Assembly (NCBI RefSeq): GCF_007845675.1
Contig: NZ_VOBR01000023.1
Span: 80,809-144,808 of the forward strand
Reading direction: 5' to 3'
Length of the DNA: 64,000 bases
Origin: Lentzea tibetensis
GTDB lineage: Bacteria; Actinomycetota; Actinomycetes; Mycobacteriales; Pseudonocardiaceae
The notes under the pieces are model-generated. The model saw only the letters and a program-made list of their open reading frames with translations, had not been told where the DNA came from and did not search any database. Every line of letters begins with the position of its first letter. Within the stretch, counting starts at the first letter, position 1. The position numbers and the translations under genes were made by a program. Shown piece by piece: positions 53,273 through 61,726 of this stretch.

Positions 53273-53403
53273 GGTCTGAGCGTTATCCGCGTTACGGAAA
53301 CCGAGCCGGCTGCGTCATCCGCCGCTGCGGCGCAGGCCCTCGCAGAGGTCCGGTCACGCCCGAACGAACGGTGAGCCGGGCTACCCATCAATGGAGTATG
53401 TCC

Positions 53404-53430
53404 CGATCCTGTCGACCGCTGACAGGATCG
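53404..53430. promoter_or_regulatory. 10-bp inverted repeat upstream of the GH3 gene
   Basis: CGATCCTGTC and GACAGGATCG are perfect 10-bp arms around a 7-nt spacer. It lies 16 bp before the LacI-like palindrome. It could be a second operator or a transcript hairpin. It has no T-run and is not near a stop codon on a matching strand, so a terminator is less likely. Confidence 0.5.
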
Positions 53431-53445
53431 AAATCCGCCGCCTTC

Positions 53446-53459
53446 CGACAACGTTGTCA
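53446..53459. promoter_or_regulatory. LacI-family-like palindromic operator (second copy)
   Basis: CGACAACGTTGTCA has a perfect 12-bp palindrome (GACAACGTTGTC) and differs by one base from the site at 8553. It ends 11 bp before the GH3 start, overlapping the expected promoter and ribosome-site region. This supports sugar-responsive repression of a secreted glycosidase. Confidence 0.65.
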
Positions 53460-53470
53460 GAGGAGAAGGC

Positions 53471-55960
53471 ATGCTCCGAGCGGTACTCGTTCTCGCCCTC
53501 GCGGCGAGCGCGGTCACCGTGCCGGTCACTCCGGCCGGCGCCGCGGACTGTCCCTGGGTCGGCTCGACCGCACCGGTCGAGACCAGGGTCAACGCCGTGC
53601 TGAAAGCCATGACGGTCGACGAGGAGCTCGCCGTCGTGCACGGCGTGGCGGGCGCGAGTCCTTATGCCGGAATGATTCCCGCGATTCCGCGCGTGTGCGT
53701 GCCGTCGTTCCTGTTGCACGACGGGCCGAACGGCGTCGGCGGCTCGTTGCCCGGCGTCACGCAGTTGCCCGCGCCGGTGGGTGCGGCGGCGACGTGGAAC
53801 ACCGGCCTGGTCCGGCAGTACGGCGAGGTCGAAGGCGCTGAGCAGAAGGCGAAGGGCGTGACCGTCGCGCTCGCGCCGATGGTCAACATCGTGCGCGACC
53901 CCAGGGCGGGCCGGAACTTCGAGACCTACAGCGAGGACCCGTTCCTGACCGGGCGGATGGGCGTCGCGAACATCAAGGGCATCCAGAGCGAGGGCGTGCT
54001 GGCGCAGGTCAAGCACCTCGCGGTCTACAACCAGGAGAGCAACCGGTTCTCGCCGACCGACAACGCTGTCGTCAGCGAGCGGACCATGCAGGAGATGTAC
54101 CTGCCGCAGTTCGAAGCGGCCATCCGCGAGGCGAAGGCCTCGTCGGTGATGTGCTCGTACAACTGGGTCAACGGCGTCAACGCGTGCGAGAACTCGTACC
54201 TGCTCACGAAGGTGCTGCGCGAGCAGTGGAAGTTCGACGGGTTCGTGACGTCGGACTGGGGCGGCACGAAGTCGACCGTCGCCGCGGCCAACGGCGGGCT
54301 CGACATGGAGATGCCGACCGGCAAGTACTTCGGTGACGCCCTCAAGACCGCGCTGGCCAACGGTCAGGTCAGCAAGACGAGGCTCGACCGGATGGTCGGC
54401 AACGTCCTGCGGCCGTTGTTCCGCTTCGGCCTCTTCGAGCGGCCGATCACGGGCGACCCGAACGCACCCGCCGCGAAGCCCGAGCACGCGGCCGTCGCGT
54501 GGAAGGTCGCGGACGAGAGCGCGGTGCTGCTGAAGAACAAGGGCAACGTGCTGCCGCTGTCCGCCGGTCAGAAGATCGCGGTCATCGGACGCGGTGCGCA
54601 CGACGAGGTCAAGACGACCGGTGGACTCGGCAACCCGGTGGCGACGCCGCCCGGCGTGACCACCCCGCTGCGCGCCATCGAGCAGCGCGCCGGCGGCGAG
54701 GTGACCTACGTGCCCGGTCCCGCCGCGAGCCTGCCCACCGTGCCCGCGGACCGGTTCGAAGGCCTGACCGGGCGGTTCTACGCCGGCGTCGACCTCGCCG
54801 GGCCGCCGCTGCTCACCAGGGCGGACCAGACCGTCGACTTCGACTGGCCGAGCGGCAAGCCCGCCGAGGGCGTGCCCGCGACCGGCTGGTCCGCGTCGTG
54901 GACCGGCACGATCACGCCGCGCAAGACCGGCCCGCACACGTTCGCGATCACCAGCGACGACGGCTCACGGCTCTTCGTCGATGGCGAGGAGGTCATCGAC
55001 AACTGGAAGGACCAGGCGCCGACCACGCAGGTCGGCACGGTCGAGCTGACCGCGGGCAAGCCGGTGAACGTCGAGGTGCGGTACTACCAGCGCGGCGGCG
55101 GCGCCCGGATGCAGCTCGGCTGGGAGGAGCCGGGTTCCTCGCGGTACGACGAGGCCGTCGCGGCGGCCAAGGCGGCGGACGTGGCGGTGGTGTTCGCGGA
55201 CCTGATCAGCTGGGAGGGCTACGACCTCACCGGCATCGACCTGCCGCGCGGCCAGAACGACCTGATCTCGGCGGTGGCCGCGGCGAACCCGCGCACGGTC
55301 GTGGTGCTGCAGACCGGCAGCGCGGTGACGATGCCGTGGGTCGGCTCGGTCAGCTCGGTGCTGGAGGCGTGGTTCCCCGGCCAGGCGATCGGTGAGTCGA
55401 TGGCCTCGTTGCTGTTCGGCGACACCAGCCCGTCCGGCAAGCTGCCCGTGACGTTCCCGAAGTCGCTCGCGGACGTCCCGGCGAGCACGCCCGCACGGTT
55501 CCCCGGCGCGAACGGCGAGGTGCGCTACGACGAGGAGCTGGGCGTCGGCTACCGCTGGTACGACCGGGAGGGCATCGAGCCGCTCTTCCCGTTCGGACAC
55601 GGGTTGTCCTACACCAGTTTCGGGCTGGAGGGGCTGACCGTGTCGCGCGGCGACGCGCCGGTGACGGTCACGGCCAGGGTGACCAACACCGGGCAGCGGG
55701 CCGGGTCCGAGGTCGTGCAGGCCTACGTCTCGTTCCCGTCGGCCGCCGGTGAACCGCCGCGTCAGCTCAAGGCGTTCGCCAAGGTGGAGCTGAAGCCCGG
55801 TGAGTCCAAGCGGGTCCGGCTCACGCTGGACGAGCGGGCGTTCTCGATCTGGGACACCGCGAAGCACGCGTGGGCGAAGCAGCCGGGGCGCCACCAGATC
55901 TCGGTCGGCACGTCGTCGCGCGACCTGCCGCTGAAGGGGTACGTCACGATCCCTCGATGA
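53471..55960 (+). CDS. secreted GH3 beta-glucosidase with PA14 domain
   Basis: 829 aa, ATG after GAGGAGAAGG. Residues 1-24 are a signal peptide (MLRAVLVLALAASAVTVPVT, ending AGA). The GH3 N-domain ends with the nucleophile segment FDGFVTSDWGGTKS (Asp262). A PA14-like insertion spans about residues 425-560 (HTFAITSDDGSRLFVDGEEV, VRYYQRGGGARMQLGWEE), and GH3 C-domain and fibronectin-III-like modules follow (LFPFGHGLSYTSFGLEGL, VTARVTNTGQRAGSEVVQAY). It releases terminal sugars, typically beta-glucose, from oligosaccharides or glycosides outside the cell. The acid/base residue lies in the C-domain and was not assigned with certainty. Confidence 0.92.
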   Translation: MLRAVLVLALAASAVTVPVTPAGAADCPWVGSTAPVETRVNAVLKAMTVDEELAVVHGVAGASPYAGMIPAIPRVCVPSFLLHDGPNGVGGSLPGVTQLPAPVGAAATWNTGLVRQYGEVEGAEQKAKGVTVALAPMVNIVRDPRAGRNFETYSEDPFLTGRMGVANIKGIQSEGVLAQVKHLAVYNQESNRFSPTDNAVVSERTMQEMYLPQFEAAIREAKASSVMCSYNWVNGVNACENSYLLTKVLREQWKFDGFVTSDWGGTKSTVAAANGGLDMEMPTGKYFGDALKTALANGQVSKTRLDRMVGNVLRPLFRFGLFERPITGDPNAPAAKPEHAAVAWKVADESAVLLKNKGNVLPLSAGQKIAVIGRGAHDEVKTTGGLGNPVATPPGVTTPLRAIEQRAGGEVTYVPGPAASLPTVPADRFEGLTGRFYAGVDLAGPPLLTRADQTVDFDWPSGKPAEGVPATGWSASWTGTITPRKTGPHTFAITSDDGSRLFVDGEEVIDNWKDQAPTTQVGTVELTAGKPVNVEVRYYQRGGGARMQLGWEEPGSSRYDEAVAAAKAADVAVVFADLISWEGYDLTGIDLPRGQNDLISAVAAANPRTVVVLQTGSAVTMPWVGSVSSVLEAWFPGQAIGESMASLLFGDTSPSGKLPVTFPKSLADVPASTPARFPGANGEVRYDEELGVGYRWYDREGIEPLFPFGHGLSYTSFGLEGLTVSRGDAPVTVTARVTNTGQRAGSEVVQAYVSFPSAAGEPPRQLKAFAKVELKPGESKRVRLTLDERAFSIWDTAKHAWAKQPGRHQISVGTSSRDLPLKGYVTIPR

Positions 55961-55987
55961 CCTGCTCCCCGGAGTAGCATCGGGAGC

Positions 55988-57400
55988 TTGTACCGGACGA
56001 TCCCGCAGCTGTTGCTCGACTCCGCCGGGCGTGATCCCGGCGGAGTCTGGCTGCGGTCCGCAGAGGACAGTTGGACGTTCGGCGAGGCCGTCGGACACGC
56101 CGCGGGCGCTGCGCATGCGTTGCGCGAGAACGGGGTGCGGCGCGGCGACCTGGTGCTGCTGACGATGCGGAACACGCCGGCGCACCTCTTCGCCTGGCTC
56201 GGTGCCGTGTCGCTCGGTGCGATCGCGGTGACCGTCGACCCGCGCAGCACCGCGCTGGAGCTCGACGGGCTCGTGGCGCAGACCCGGCCGCGTCTGGTGA
56301 TCACCGAACCCTCGTTGACGGTCGCCGCCGAGTTGCCGATGGACGCGCGGCCGGACGACGTCGCGGTGCTCATCCCGACCTCCGGCACGACCGGCCGGTC
56401 CAAGCTCGTGATGCAGACGCACCGCGCCTACACGCTGGCGGGTGAGGGTTTCCCGCACTGGATGGAGCTGACGCGTGACGACCGGCTGATGACGTCGCTG
56501 CCGTTGTTCCACGTCAACGCGCCCGCCTACTCGGTGATGGGCTCGCTCGCGTGCGGAGCGGGCCTGGTGCTGCTGCCCCGGTTCTCGGCGAGCGGGTTCC
56601 TCGACGCCGCGCGGCAGCACGGCGCGACCGAGTTCAACGCGATCGGCGCGATGCTGGAAATGCTGATGCGCCAACCGGAACGCGCTGACGACGCGGACAA
56701 CCCGTTGCGGCTGTGCTACACCGGGCCCGCGCCTGCCCAGGAGCGCCAGGAGGAGATCGAGCGGCGGTTCGGGCTGCGGATCGTGTGCGGCTACGGGATG
56801 TCCGAGACGACGTACGGCCTGATCTGGCCGCGCGGCACCCGGCCGTTCGGCACGCTCGGCGCGCCGCGCCAGCACCCGGTGCTCGGCACGATCAACGAGG
56901 CCAGAGTGCGCGACGGCGAGCTGCAGCTCCGCAACCCAGCCGTCACACCGGGGTACTGGGACATGCCGGACGAGACGGCTCGCGCGATCGTCGACGGGTG
57001 GCTGCACACCGGCGACCTGGTGACGCCCAACGCGGACGGCACGTACACCTTCGTCGCGCGGGCCAAGGAAGTGCTGCGCAGACGCGGCGAGAACCTGTCG
57101 CCGCTGGAGGTCGAGGAGACGCTGACCGCGCACCCCTCGGTGCTGGAGTGCGCGGTCGTGGGCGTGCCGTCGGAGCTGTCCGAGGACGAGGTGAAGGCGT
57201 TCGTGGTGCCGGCGTCGGGTGTCGTGCCCGACTTCGGCGAGCTGCGGGCGTGGTGCGCGGAACGGTTGTCCGCGTTCAAGGTGCCGAGGTACTGGCAGCT
57301 GATCGGCGACCTGCCGAGGACGCCGACGTCCAGGGTGGCCAAACACCTGCTGCCGCAAGGACATCCGGACGGCGAGCACGACGCGGAGGAGAACCGGTGA
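55988..57400 (+). CDS. AMP-forming acyl-CoA synthetase / ligase
   Basis: 470 aa from a TTG at 55988. The ANL-superfamily motifs are in order: VAVLIPTSGTTGRSKLVMQT (P-loop), SLPLFHVNAPAYSVM, RIVCGYGMSETTYGLIWPRG (A5), GWLHTGDLVTPNADGTY (A7, Asp for ribose) and RAKEVLRRRGENLSPLEVEE (A8 hinge), with a C-terminal Lys in RTPTSRVAKHLLP. It activates a carboxylic acid as acyl-AMP and then acyl-CoA. Its stop overlaps the start of the citrate-lyase-like gene (GTGA), so the product is likely a substrate for the next enzyme. The acid is unknown. Confidence 0.87.
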   Translation: MYRTIPQLLLDSAGRDPGGVWLRSAEDSWTFGEAVGHAAGAAHALRENGVRRGDLVLLTMRNTPAHLFAWLGAVSLGAIAVTVDPRSTALELDGLVAQTRPRLVITEPSLTVAAELPMDARPDDVAVLIPTSGTTGRSKLVMQTHRAYTLAGEGFPHWMELTRDDRLMTSLPLFHVNAPAYSVMGSLACGAGLVLLPRFSASGFLDAARQHGATEFNAIGAMLEMLMRQPERADDADNPLRLCYTGPAPAQERQEEIERRFGLRIVCGYGMSETTYGLIWPRGTRPFGTLGAPRQHPVLGTINEARVRDGELQLRNPAVTPGYWDMPDETARAIVDGWLHTGDLVTPNADGTYTFVARAKEVLRRRGENLSPLEVEETLTAHPSVLECAVVGVPSELSEDEVKAFVVPASGVVPDFGELRAWCAERLSAFKVPRYWQLIGDLPRTPTSRVAKHLLPQGHPDGEHDAEENR

Positions 57401-58143
57401 GCGAGTACCGAACGTCCATCGGCTCGGCGGACGAGACCAGCATCCGGCTGCTCGGCCACGACCTCGCCGACGACATGATGGGGAAGGTCGGCTTCGGTGA
57501 GCTGGCGTTCTGGCTCGTGGCCGGTCGCCGGCCGGAGCCCGGTGAGCTGCGGCTGTTCGAGGCCGTGCTGGTGGCGCTGGCCGACCACGGGTTCACGCCG
57601 ACCGTCATCGCGGCCCGGCTGACGCTGACCGGTGCGCCCGAGTCGTTGCAGGGCGCGCTGGCCGCCGGGCTGCTCGGCGGCGGCTCGCGGTTCCTCGGCG
57701 TCACCGAGGACTGCGGCCGGTTCCTGGCCGACGCACTGGCCGCTCGACAGGGTGAGTCGGACGACGAACTGGCGCTCGAGGCGGTGCGGGCCGTGCACAG
57801 CGCGGGGGAGCGGGTGCCTGGGCTGGGGCATCCGCTGCACAAGAACGGCGACCCGCGCACGCCGGTGATCTTCCGCATCGCCGAGGAGGAAGGCGTGCTG
57901 GGGCCGCACCTCCGGCTGTTCGACGCGGTGGGGCGGGTGCACCCCGAGGTGCTCGGGAAGACGTTGCCGCTCAACGGGGCGGGCGTGTGCGGTGCCGCGC
58001 TGGCCGACCTCGGCTTCCCCGTCGGCATCCTGCGCGGGTTCGCGCTGCTCGCCCGTGCCGCGGGCCTGCTGGGTCACCTGGCGGAGGAACTGCGGAACCC
58101 GGCCGGTCCGGCCATCTACGACCAGGTCAGAGCTCGTGAGTGA
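57397..58143 (+). CDS. short citrate-synthase/citryl-CoA-lyase-like protein
   Basis: 248 aa from a GTG overlapping the ligase stop. It resembles citryl-CoA lyase: KVGFGELAFWLVAGRRPEPG, then ALADHGFTPTVIAAR (first catalytic His), VPGLGHPLHKNGDPRTPVIF (second His) and LNGAGVCGAALADLGFPVGI. The catalytic Asp expected in the NxD segment is Ala195 here. At 248 residues it is close to the short lyase branch, not the ~430-residue synthases. It may cleave or form a C-C bond in an acyl-CoA made by the upstream ligase, but the missing Asp makes this uncertain. Confidence 0.8.
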   Translation: MSEYRTSIGSADETSIRLLGHDLADDMMGKVGFGELAFWLVAGRRPEPGELRLFEAVLVALADHGFTPTVIAARLTLTGAPESLQGALAAGLLGGGSRFLGVTEDCGRFLADALAARQGESDDELALEAVRAVHSAGERVPGLGHPLHKNGDPRTPVIFRIAEEEGVLGPHLRLFDAVGRVHPEVLGKTLPLNGAGVCGAALADLGFPVGILRGFALLARAAGLLGHLAEELRNPAGPAIYDQVRARE

Positions 58144-58180
58144 TTAGGAGGCCTATGGCGCTCCTGATCACTCACGAGCT
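58131..58180. terminator. inverted repeat spanning convergent gene ends
   Basis: AGCTCGTGAGTGATTAGGAG pairs with CTCCTGATCACTCACGAGCT at 19 of 20 positions, with a 10-nt loop. The arms cover the citrate-lyase-like stop codon and end next to the isomerase stop codon, so it can terminate both. Confidence 0.8.
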
Positions 58181-58181
58181 G

Positions 58182-58994
58182 TTAGATCCGGTAGAACAGG
58201 TTGAGGAAGCGGTCCGCCACGGCCGCGTCGCCGCGCACGGTGCCCGCGTTGCACCGGCCGAACGCGGTCAGCACCAGGCTGCCCGCGTCGAAGTCGATGA
58301 CCGCGGGCAGGTCGTCGACGGCGCCCTGCGCGTACCTCATGCCGTCGGCGTCCACGTTGATCCGGTAGCCGGCGGCGTTGCGGCCGCTGACCGTGATGCC
58401 CAGCTCGAACGGCGAGCGGTCCACATCGGACCGCACGGTCGACTGCCACAGCAGGAACATCAGCGGTGCCAGCAGATCGGCCACGTCACCGGACAGGCCG
58501 TGCGCCCGGCCGGAGCCCTGACGGATGTCCCACGAGTGCACCCCGTAGTCCATCAGCTGGCCCGCCGCGTAGAACCACGCGGGCACCGGGCCCATGTAGA
58601 AGTGCGTGACGACGAAGTTCTCCCACTCGTCGTCGCTCAAAGAGTCCAATGTGGACATCATGCGGTCGAAGTCCGCGCGGATGCGGTCCATCATCTCGTG
58701 CTGGGAGAGGTTGCGGAACGCCAGCGCCTGCTCGTTCGCGCGGGCACCCATGCCCGCCGTGCCGTACGCCTCCCGCGCCTCGCCCCTGCGTGCGGCGTCG
58801 AACGCCTCGAAGTAGCCCTCGGTGGTGTCGACGATGTGCCCGATGACGTCCGCGGTCGACCACCCCGCGCAGGCCGTCGGTGCCTTCCACGCCTCGGTCG
58901 GCTCCGCGAGGTCGAACATCCGGTTCGCTTCCTCGCGCACCACCCGGAGGATGGTGCCCTTGCCGTCGGCGGAAGTCGGGTCCCATTCGCTCAT
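58182..58994 (-). CDS. mycothiol-dependent maleylpyruvate-isomerase-family protein
   Basis: 270 aa from an ATG at 58994 after GGAGGTGGGAGGC. It is a DinB-like four-helix bundle: ILRVVREEANRMFDLAEP, then CAGWSTADVIGHIVDTTEGY (first zinc His) and AAGQLMDYGVHSWDIRQG (second His region), as in MDMPI_N proteins. A C-terminal SCP2-like beta domain (GRNAAGYRINVDADGMRYAQ, DLPAVIDFDAGSLVLTAFGR) follows. Members use mycothiol, the actinobacterial thiol, as a cofactor for isomerisation or detoxification. The substrate is unknown. It is convergent with the citrate-lyase-like gene. Confidence 0.85.
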   Translation of the reverse strand: MSEWDPTSADGKGTILRVVREEANRMFDLAEPTEAWKAPTACAGWSTADVIGHIVDTTEGYFEAFDAARRGEAREAYGTAGMGARANEQALAFRNLSQHEMMDRIRADFDRMMSTLDSLSDDEWENFVVTHFYMGPVPAWFYAAGQLMDYGVHSWDIRQGSGRAHGLSGDVADLLAPLMFLLWQSTVRSDVDRSPFELGITVSGRNAAGYRINVDADGMRYAQGAVDDLPAVIDFDAGSLVLTAFGRCNAGTVRGDAAVADRFLNLFYRI

Positions 58995-59068
58995 GCCTCC
59001 CACCTCCTTCGGTGAGGGTTCAATTATCTGCTTGACGCGCCTCGACCGCAGACCTACTTTCGCGAACC

Positions 59069-59836
59069 ATGACGCCGTACGAGGAGCTCGACGGGGTGCT
59101 GACGCGCCTCGCCCGCGAGGCCCGCGAGATCCTCGGCGACACTTACGTCGGCACGTACGTGCAGGGCTCGTTCGCGCTGGGCGCCGGCGACCTGCACAGC
59201 GACTGCGACTTCATCATCGCCACCACGGTTCTGCCGTCCGGCGCGGCGGAGGCCGGGCTCCGTGAGTTGCACGACGAGATCCCGACGCGCGAAGGCTTGT
59301 GGACCAAGGAGATGGAAGGTTCGTACGCGGACGTCGCGTCGCTCAGGACCGTCGACGGCATGGGCGTGCCGTGGCTGTTCTGCGACCACGGGCTGCGCGA
59401 GCTGATCTGGGACACCCACTGCAACACCCCGCACGCCCGCTGGATCCTGCGCAACAGGGGCATCGTCGTCGACGGGCCGCCTATCGCGAGCCTCGTCGAC
59501 GAGGTGCCGCCCGAGGTGCTGCGGGACGAGATGCGCGCGGCGCTGCCGACCGTCATCGACGACATCCGCGCGTGGGCGTCGTTCGACGTCGCGTGGACGC
59601 AGCGGTACGCGGTGTCGGCGGTCTGCCGCGCGCTCTACACGATCAAGACAGCGGAGGTCGAGTCCAAGCGCGGCGCGCTGGCGTGGGCGCTGGACCACCT
59701 CGACCCGAAGTGGCGCCCGCTCATCGCGCAGGCGATGGCCGACCGCGACCTCGGCTGGGATCCCGACCAGCCGCCGCGGCCGGGCAGTCTCGACGAAACC
59801 TTCGAGTTCGCCGCGTCAGTCGGCCAGGTCCGCTGA
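59069..59836 (+). CDS. aminoglycoside-adenylyltransferase-like nucleotidyltransferase
   Basis: 255 aa, ATG start. The nucleotidyltransferase fold has YVQGSFALGAGDLHSDCDFI (GSxxxG and DxD metal site), then a long helical C-terminal part typical of the DUF4111/ANT group (ASLVDEVPPEVLRDEMRAAL, VDAxW-type FDVAWTQRYAVSAVCRALYT, SKRGALAWALDHLDPKWRPL). Family members transfer AMP to a hydroxyl of an aminoglycoside or another small molecule. Resistance activity is possible but not shown. It is divergent from the isomerase gene, and its last 21 nt overlap the convergent toroid-like gene. Confidence 0.82.
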   Translation: MTPYEELDGVLTRLAREAREILGDTYVGTYVQGSFALGAGDLHSDCDFIIATTVLPSGAAEAGLRELHDEIPTREGLWTKEMEGSYADVASLRTVDGMGVPWLFCDHGLRELIWDTHCNTPHARWILRNRGIVVDGPPIASLVDEVPPEVLRDEMRAALPTVIDDIRAWASFDVAWTQRYAVSAVCRALYTIKTAEVESKRGALAWALDHLDPKWRPLIAQAMADRDLGWDPDQPPRPGSLDETFEFAASVGQVR

Positions 59837-60727
59837 GATCTCCAGCAGCCACAGCGCGACCTCGGCGGTGTCGTCGAAGTGGTTGATGGGCGGTTTGTCC
59901 GGTGACCACGAGCCGTCGGCCGCCTGGGTGGCCATCAGGTTGTCCGCGATGGCGGTGGCCAGCTCGGCGTAGCGCCGTTCGCCGGTGGTCCTGGCGAGCA
60001 CGGCCGCGCCCCACGCCACCTTGTGCGCCTGCAGCGAGGTCACCAGGTTGTCGCCGCAGGCGAACGCGTACTCGGCGTAGCCCTTCGCCGCGGCCAGCGC
60101 GTCCGGCGCGCCGGTCACCTGGTGCAGCTTCGCGAGGAACGCCATCGGGTAGCCGAGCATGAAGTACGCCTGGTCCGGCACGTCCGGGCGCACGACGTGC
60201 AGCAGGCTGGTGTCCTCCAGCAGGCCGCGGACCCGGAACTCGGGGCCGGTCTGCTGGCCGAGCAACGCGCTGAGCCAGCGTCCGGCGTCCCGCGCGGTCG
60301 TCACGTCACCGAGCTGGAGCGCGACGCAGCCGAGGTGCGCGGTGGTCAGCGCGTCCGGGATGCCGAGCCGGTTCGCGCAGCAGCCGCCCGCGGGCGCCTC
60401 GTAGGTCAGCAGGTGCCGGTACGCCCGGCGGGCCAGCACGAACGCGCCGCGCCGGTGCGCGGCCAGCGCGATCCAGCCGTTCGGGTAGCACCAGAACTCC
60501 TGGAAGTTCTCGTTGTGGCTCTTGATCCCCGGCTCGGTGACGAAGTCGCCGTCGTCGGTGCCGAACCGGGACTCGATGAAGTCGAGCCGCCGTTGCGCCT
60601 CACGCGGGTACCCGGCCAGGCAGAACAGCGCGGGCGCCTTGTAGTGCGCCGCGACGTCCTCCGGCGGGGTGTGGTCCAGCAGCCACTCGACGGCTCGGTG
60701 GGCTGCCTTCTCGTACAGCGTGGTCAC
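59816..60727 (-). CDS. alpha/alpha-toroid-like protein of unknown function
   Basis: 303 aa from a GTG at 60727 with GGAG 8 nt upstream. It is all-helical with a regular series of paired helices (AAHRAVEWLLDHTPPEDV, APALFCLAGYPREAQRRLDF, NGWIALAAHRRGAFVLARRA, LGCVALQLGDVTTARDAGRW) and a QAADGSWSPDKPP turn near the end, like six-hairpin glycosidases or terpenoid-cyclase toroids. No catalytic acid or DxDD motif is evident. A folding scaffold or degenerate enzyme is possible. It lies 1 kb from a terpene synthase gene, but on the other strand. Confidence 0.6.
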   Translation of the reverse strand: MTTLYEKAAHRAVEWLLDHTPPEDVAAHYKAPALFCLAGYPREAQRRLDFIESRFGTDDGDFVTEPGIKSHNENFQEFWCYPNGWIALAAHRRGAFVLARRAYRHLLTYEAPAGGCCANRLGIPDALTTAHLGCVALQLGDVTTARDAGRWLSALLGQQTGPEFRVRGLLEDTSLLHVVRPDVPDQAYFMLGYPMAFLAKLHQVTGAPDALAAAKGYAEYAFACGDNLVTSLQAHKVAWGAAVLARTTGERRYAELATAIADNLMATQAADGSWSPDKPPINHFDDTAEVALWLLEISADLAD

Positions 60728-60864
60728 AGGCGGGTCTCCAGTGGGCAGGGGGTGGCTCGCCGAGAAGGATCCCTTACTTCAACTGGTCCATCAATCAGGC
60801 GTTCGGGACCGGCGCAGTTCAGCATGTGGTGACGGTGTGGTGATCGTTTCTACGGTTGGTGTCC

Positions 60865-61293
60865 ATGGCACCAACCGAAGACGGGATTCCGCTGCTGGGC
60901 ACCGGGGATGGCGACGTGGCGCTCATCCTCCGGCGCGTCGCCGAGGCCCGTGAGCTCACAGATCCCGATGAGCGCGCGGTGCGGCTCTACTTCCTCGGCC
61001 GCGGACTTCTCGACTGCGGTGAGGACGTGTGCGGCGACCTCGAGTGCCACGAGGACGGGTGCGACGCGTGCCACGCCTCGGTCGCGGCGATCGAGGTGCT
61101 CGGTGAGGCGATGCGGCTCGGCAGCTCGCACGCCGCGTACGACCTGGGTGGCGTGTTCATCAGGGATGCCGGGTCGCCGGAGGAGCTGGCCGCGGGCATC
61201 GCGCTCGTGCAGCGGGCCGCCGAGGCCGGGCTGGACGACGCGAAGTGCTTGCTGGCCAAGGTGACGAGAGTGAACGTGAGGGGATACGAGTGA
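60865..61293 (+). CDS. cysteine-rich SEL1-like repeat protein
   Basis: 142 aa from the ATG at 60865 (MAPTEDGIPLLGTGDGDVAL). A Cys/His-rich stretch, LDCGEDVCGDLECHEDGCDA followed by CHAS, is unusual and may bind a metal. The C-terminal part has SEL1/TPR-like helices (AMRLGSSHAAYDLGGVFIRD, AGIALVQRAAEAGLDDAKCL). It overlaps the next gene by 4 nt (GTGA). No known homologue recognised. It may be a protein-binding adaptor. Confidence 0.65.
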   Translation: MAPTEDGIPLLGTGDGDVALILRRVAEARELTDPDERAVRLYFLGRGLLDCGEDVCGDLECHEDGCDACHASVAAIEVLGEAMRLGSSHAAYDLGGVFIRDAGSPEELAAGIALVQRAAEAGLDDAKCLLAKVTRVNVRGYE

Positions 61294-61649
61294 CCAAGTT
61301 GATCAGGGTCGGCTTCTTCAGCGAGATGCCGCACGGCGACCCGTCGGACCCGAGCCTGGCCGATTCGACCGGCCGTGAGCCGAGCAGGTACGAGGAGGAG
61401 CTGGCGGCCTACCTCGAGGCGGGCCACGTCTACATCGCGACGCCGGGGTTCGGCAAGGACGTGCTGAACGGCGGCGCGCGCATCCCGTCGCCGCACTACA
61501 TGACCGACGGCAAGCACGTGTGGCCGGGTGACGTGGCGCACTACGTCCGGACCTACCACGTGCGGCTGCCGCAGGAGTTCGTGGACGACGTCGCCGCGGC
61601 CGGGTTCACGGTGCCCGCCGACGTGGACGTCACGCAGCTGAAGCTCTGA
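61290..61649 (+). CDS. hypothetical protein coupled to the SEL1-like gene
   Basis: 119 aa from a GTG overlapping the previous stop. It reads VTKLIRVGFFSEMPHGDPSD, then LAAYLEAGHVYIATPGFGKD, then RIPSPHYMTDGKHVWPGDVA and a helical end (LPQEFVDDVAAAGFTVP). The alpha/beta composition and lack of signal suggest a cytosolic protein. No family recognised. The coupled pair could be an interacting complex. Confidence 0.65.
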   Translation: MTKLIRVGFFSEMPHGDPSDPSLADSTGREPSRYEEELAAYLEAGHVYIATPGFGKDVLNGGARIPSPHYMTDGKHVWPGDVAHYVRTYHVRLPQEFVDDVAAAGFTVPADVDVTQLKL

Positions 61650-61726
61650 CGTCCCCCTATCGGGAGCGGTCATTCACGCTTACGGCTCTCGATCTCCGCG
61701 CGCGCCGCGCTCGAAGATCGGGAGCC

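Noticed and set aside
54965-57379. An 804-residue minus-strand open frame opposite the GH3 and CoA-ligase genes
   Set aside because: It is Arg/His/Gln-rich with no domain or ribosome site, and the opposite strand holds two clear enzymes with conserved motifs.
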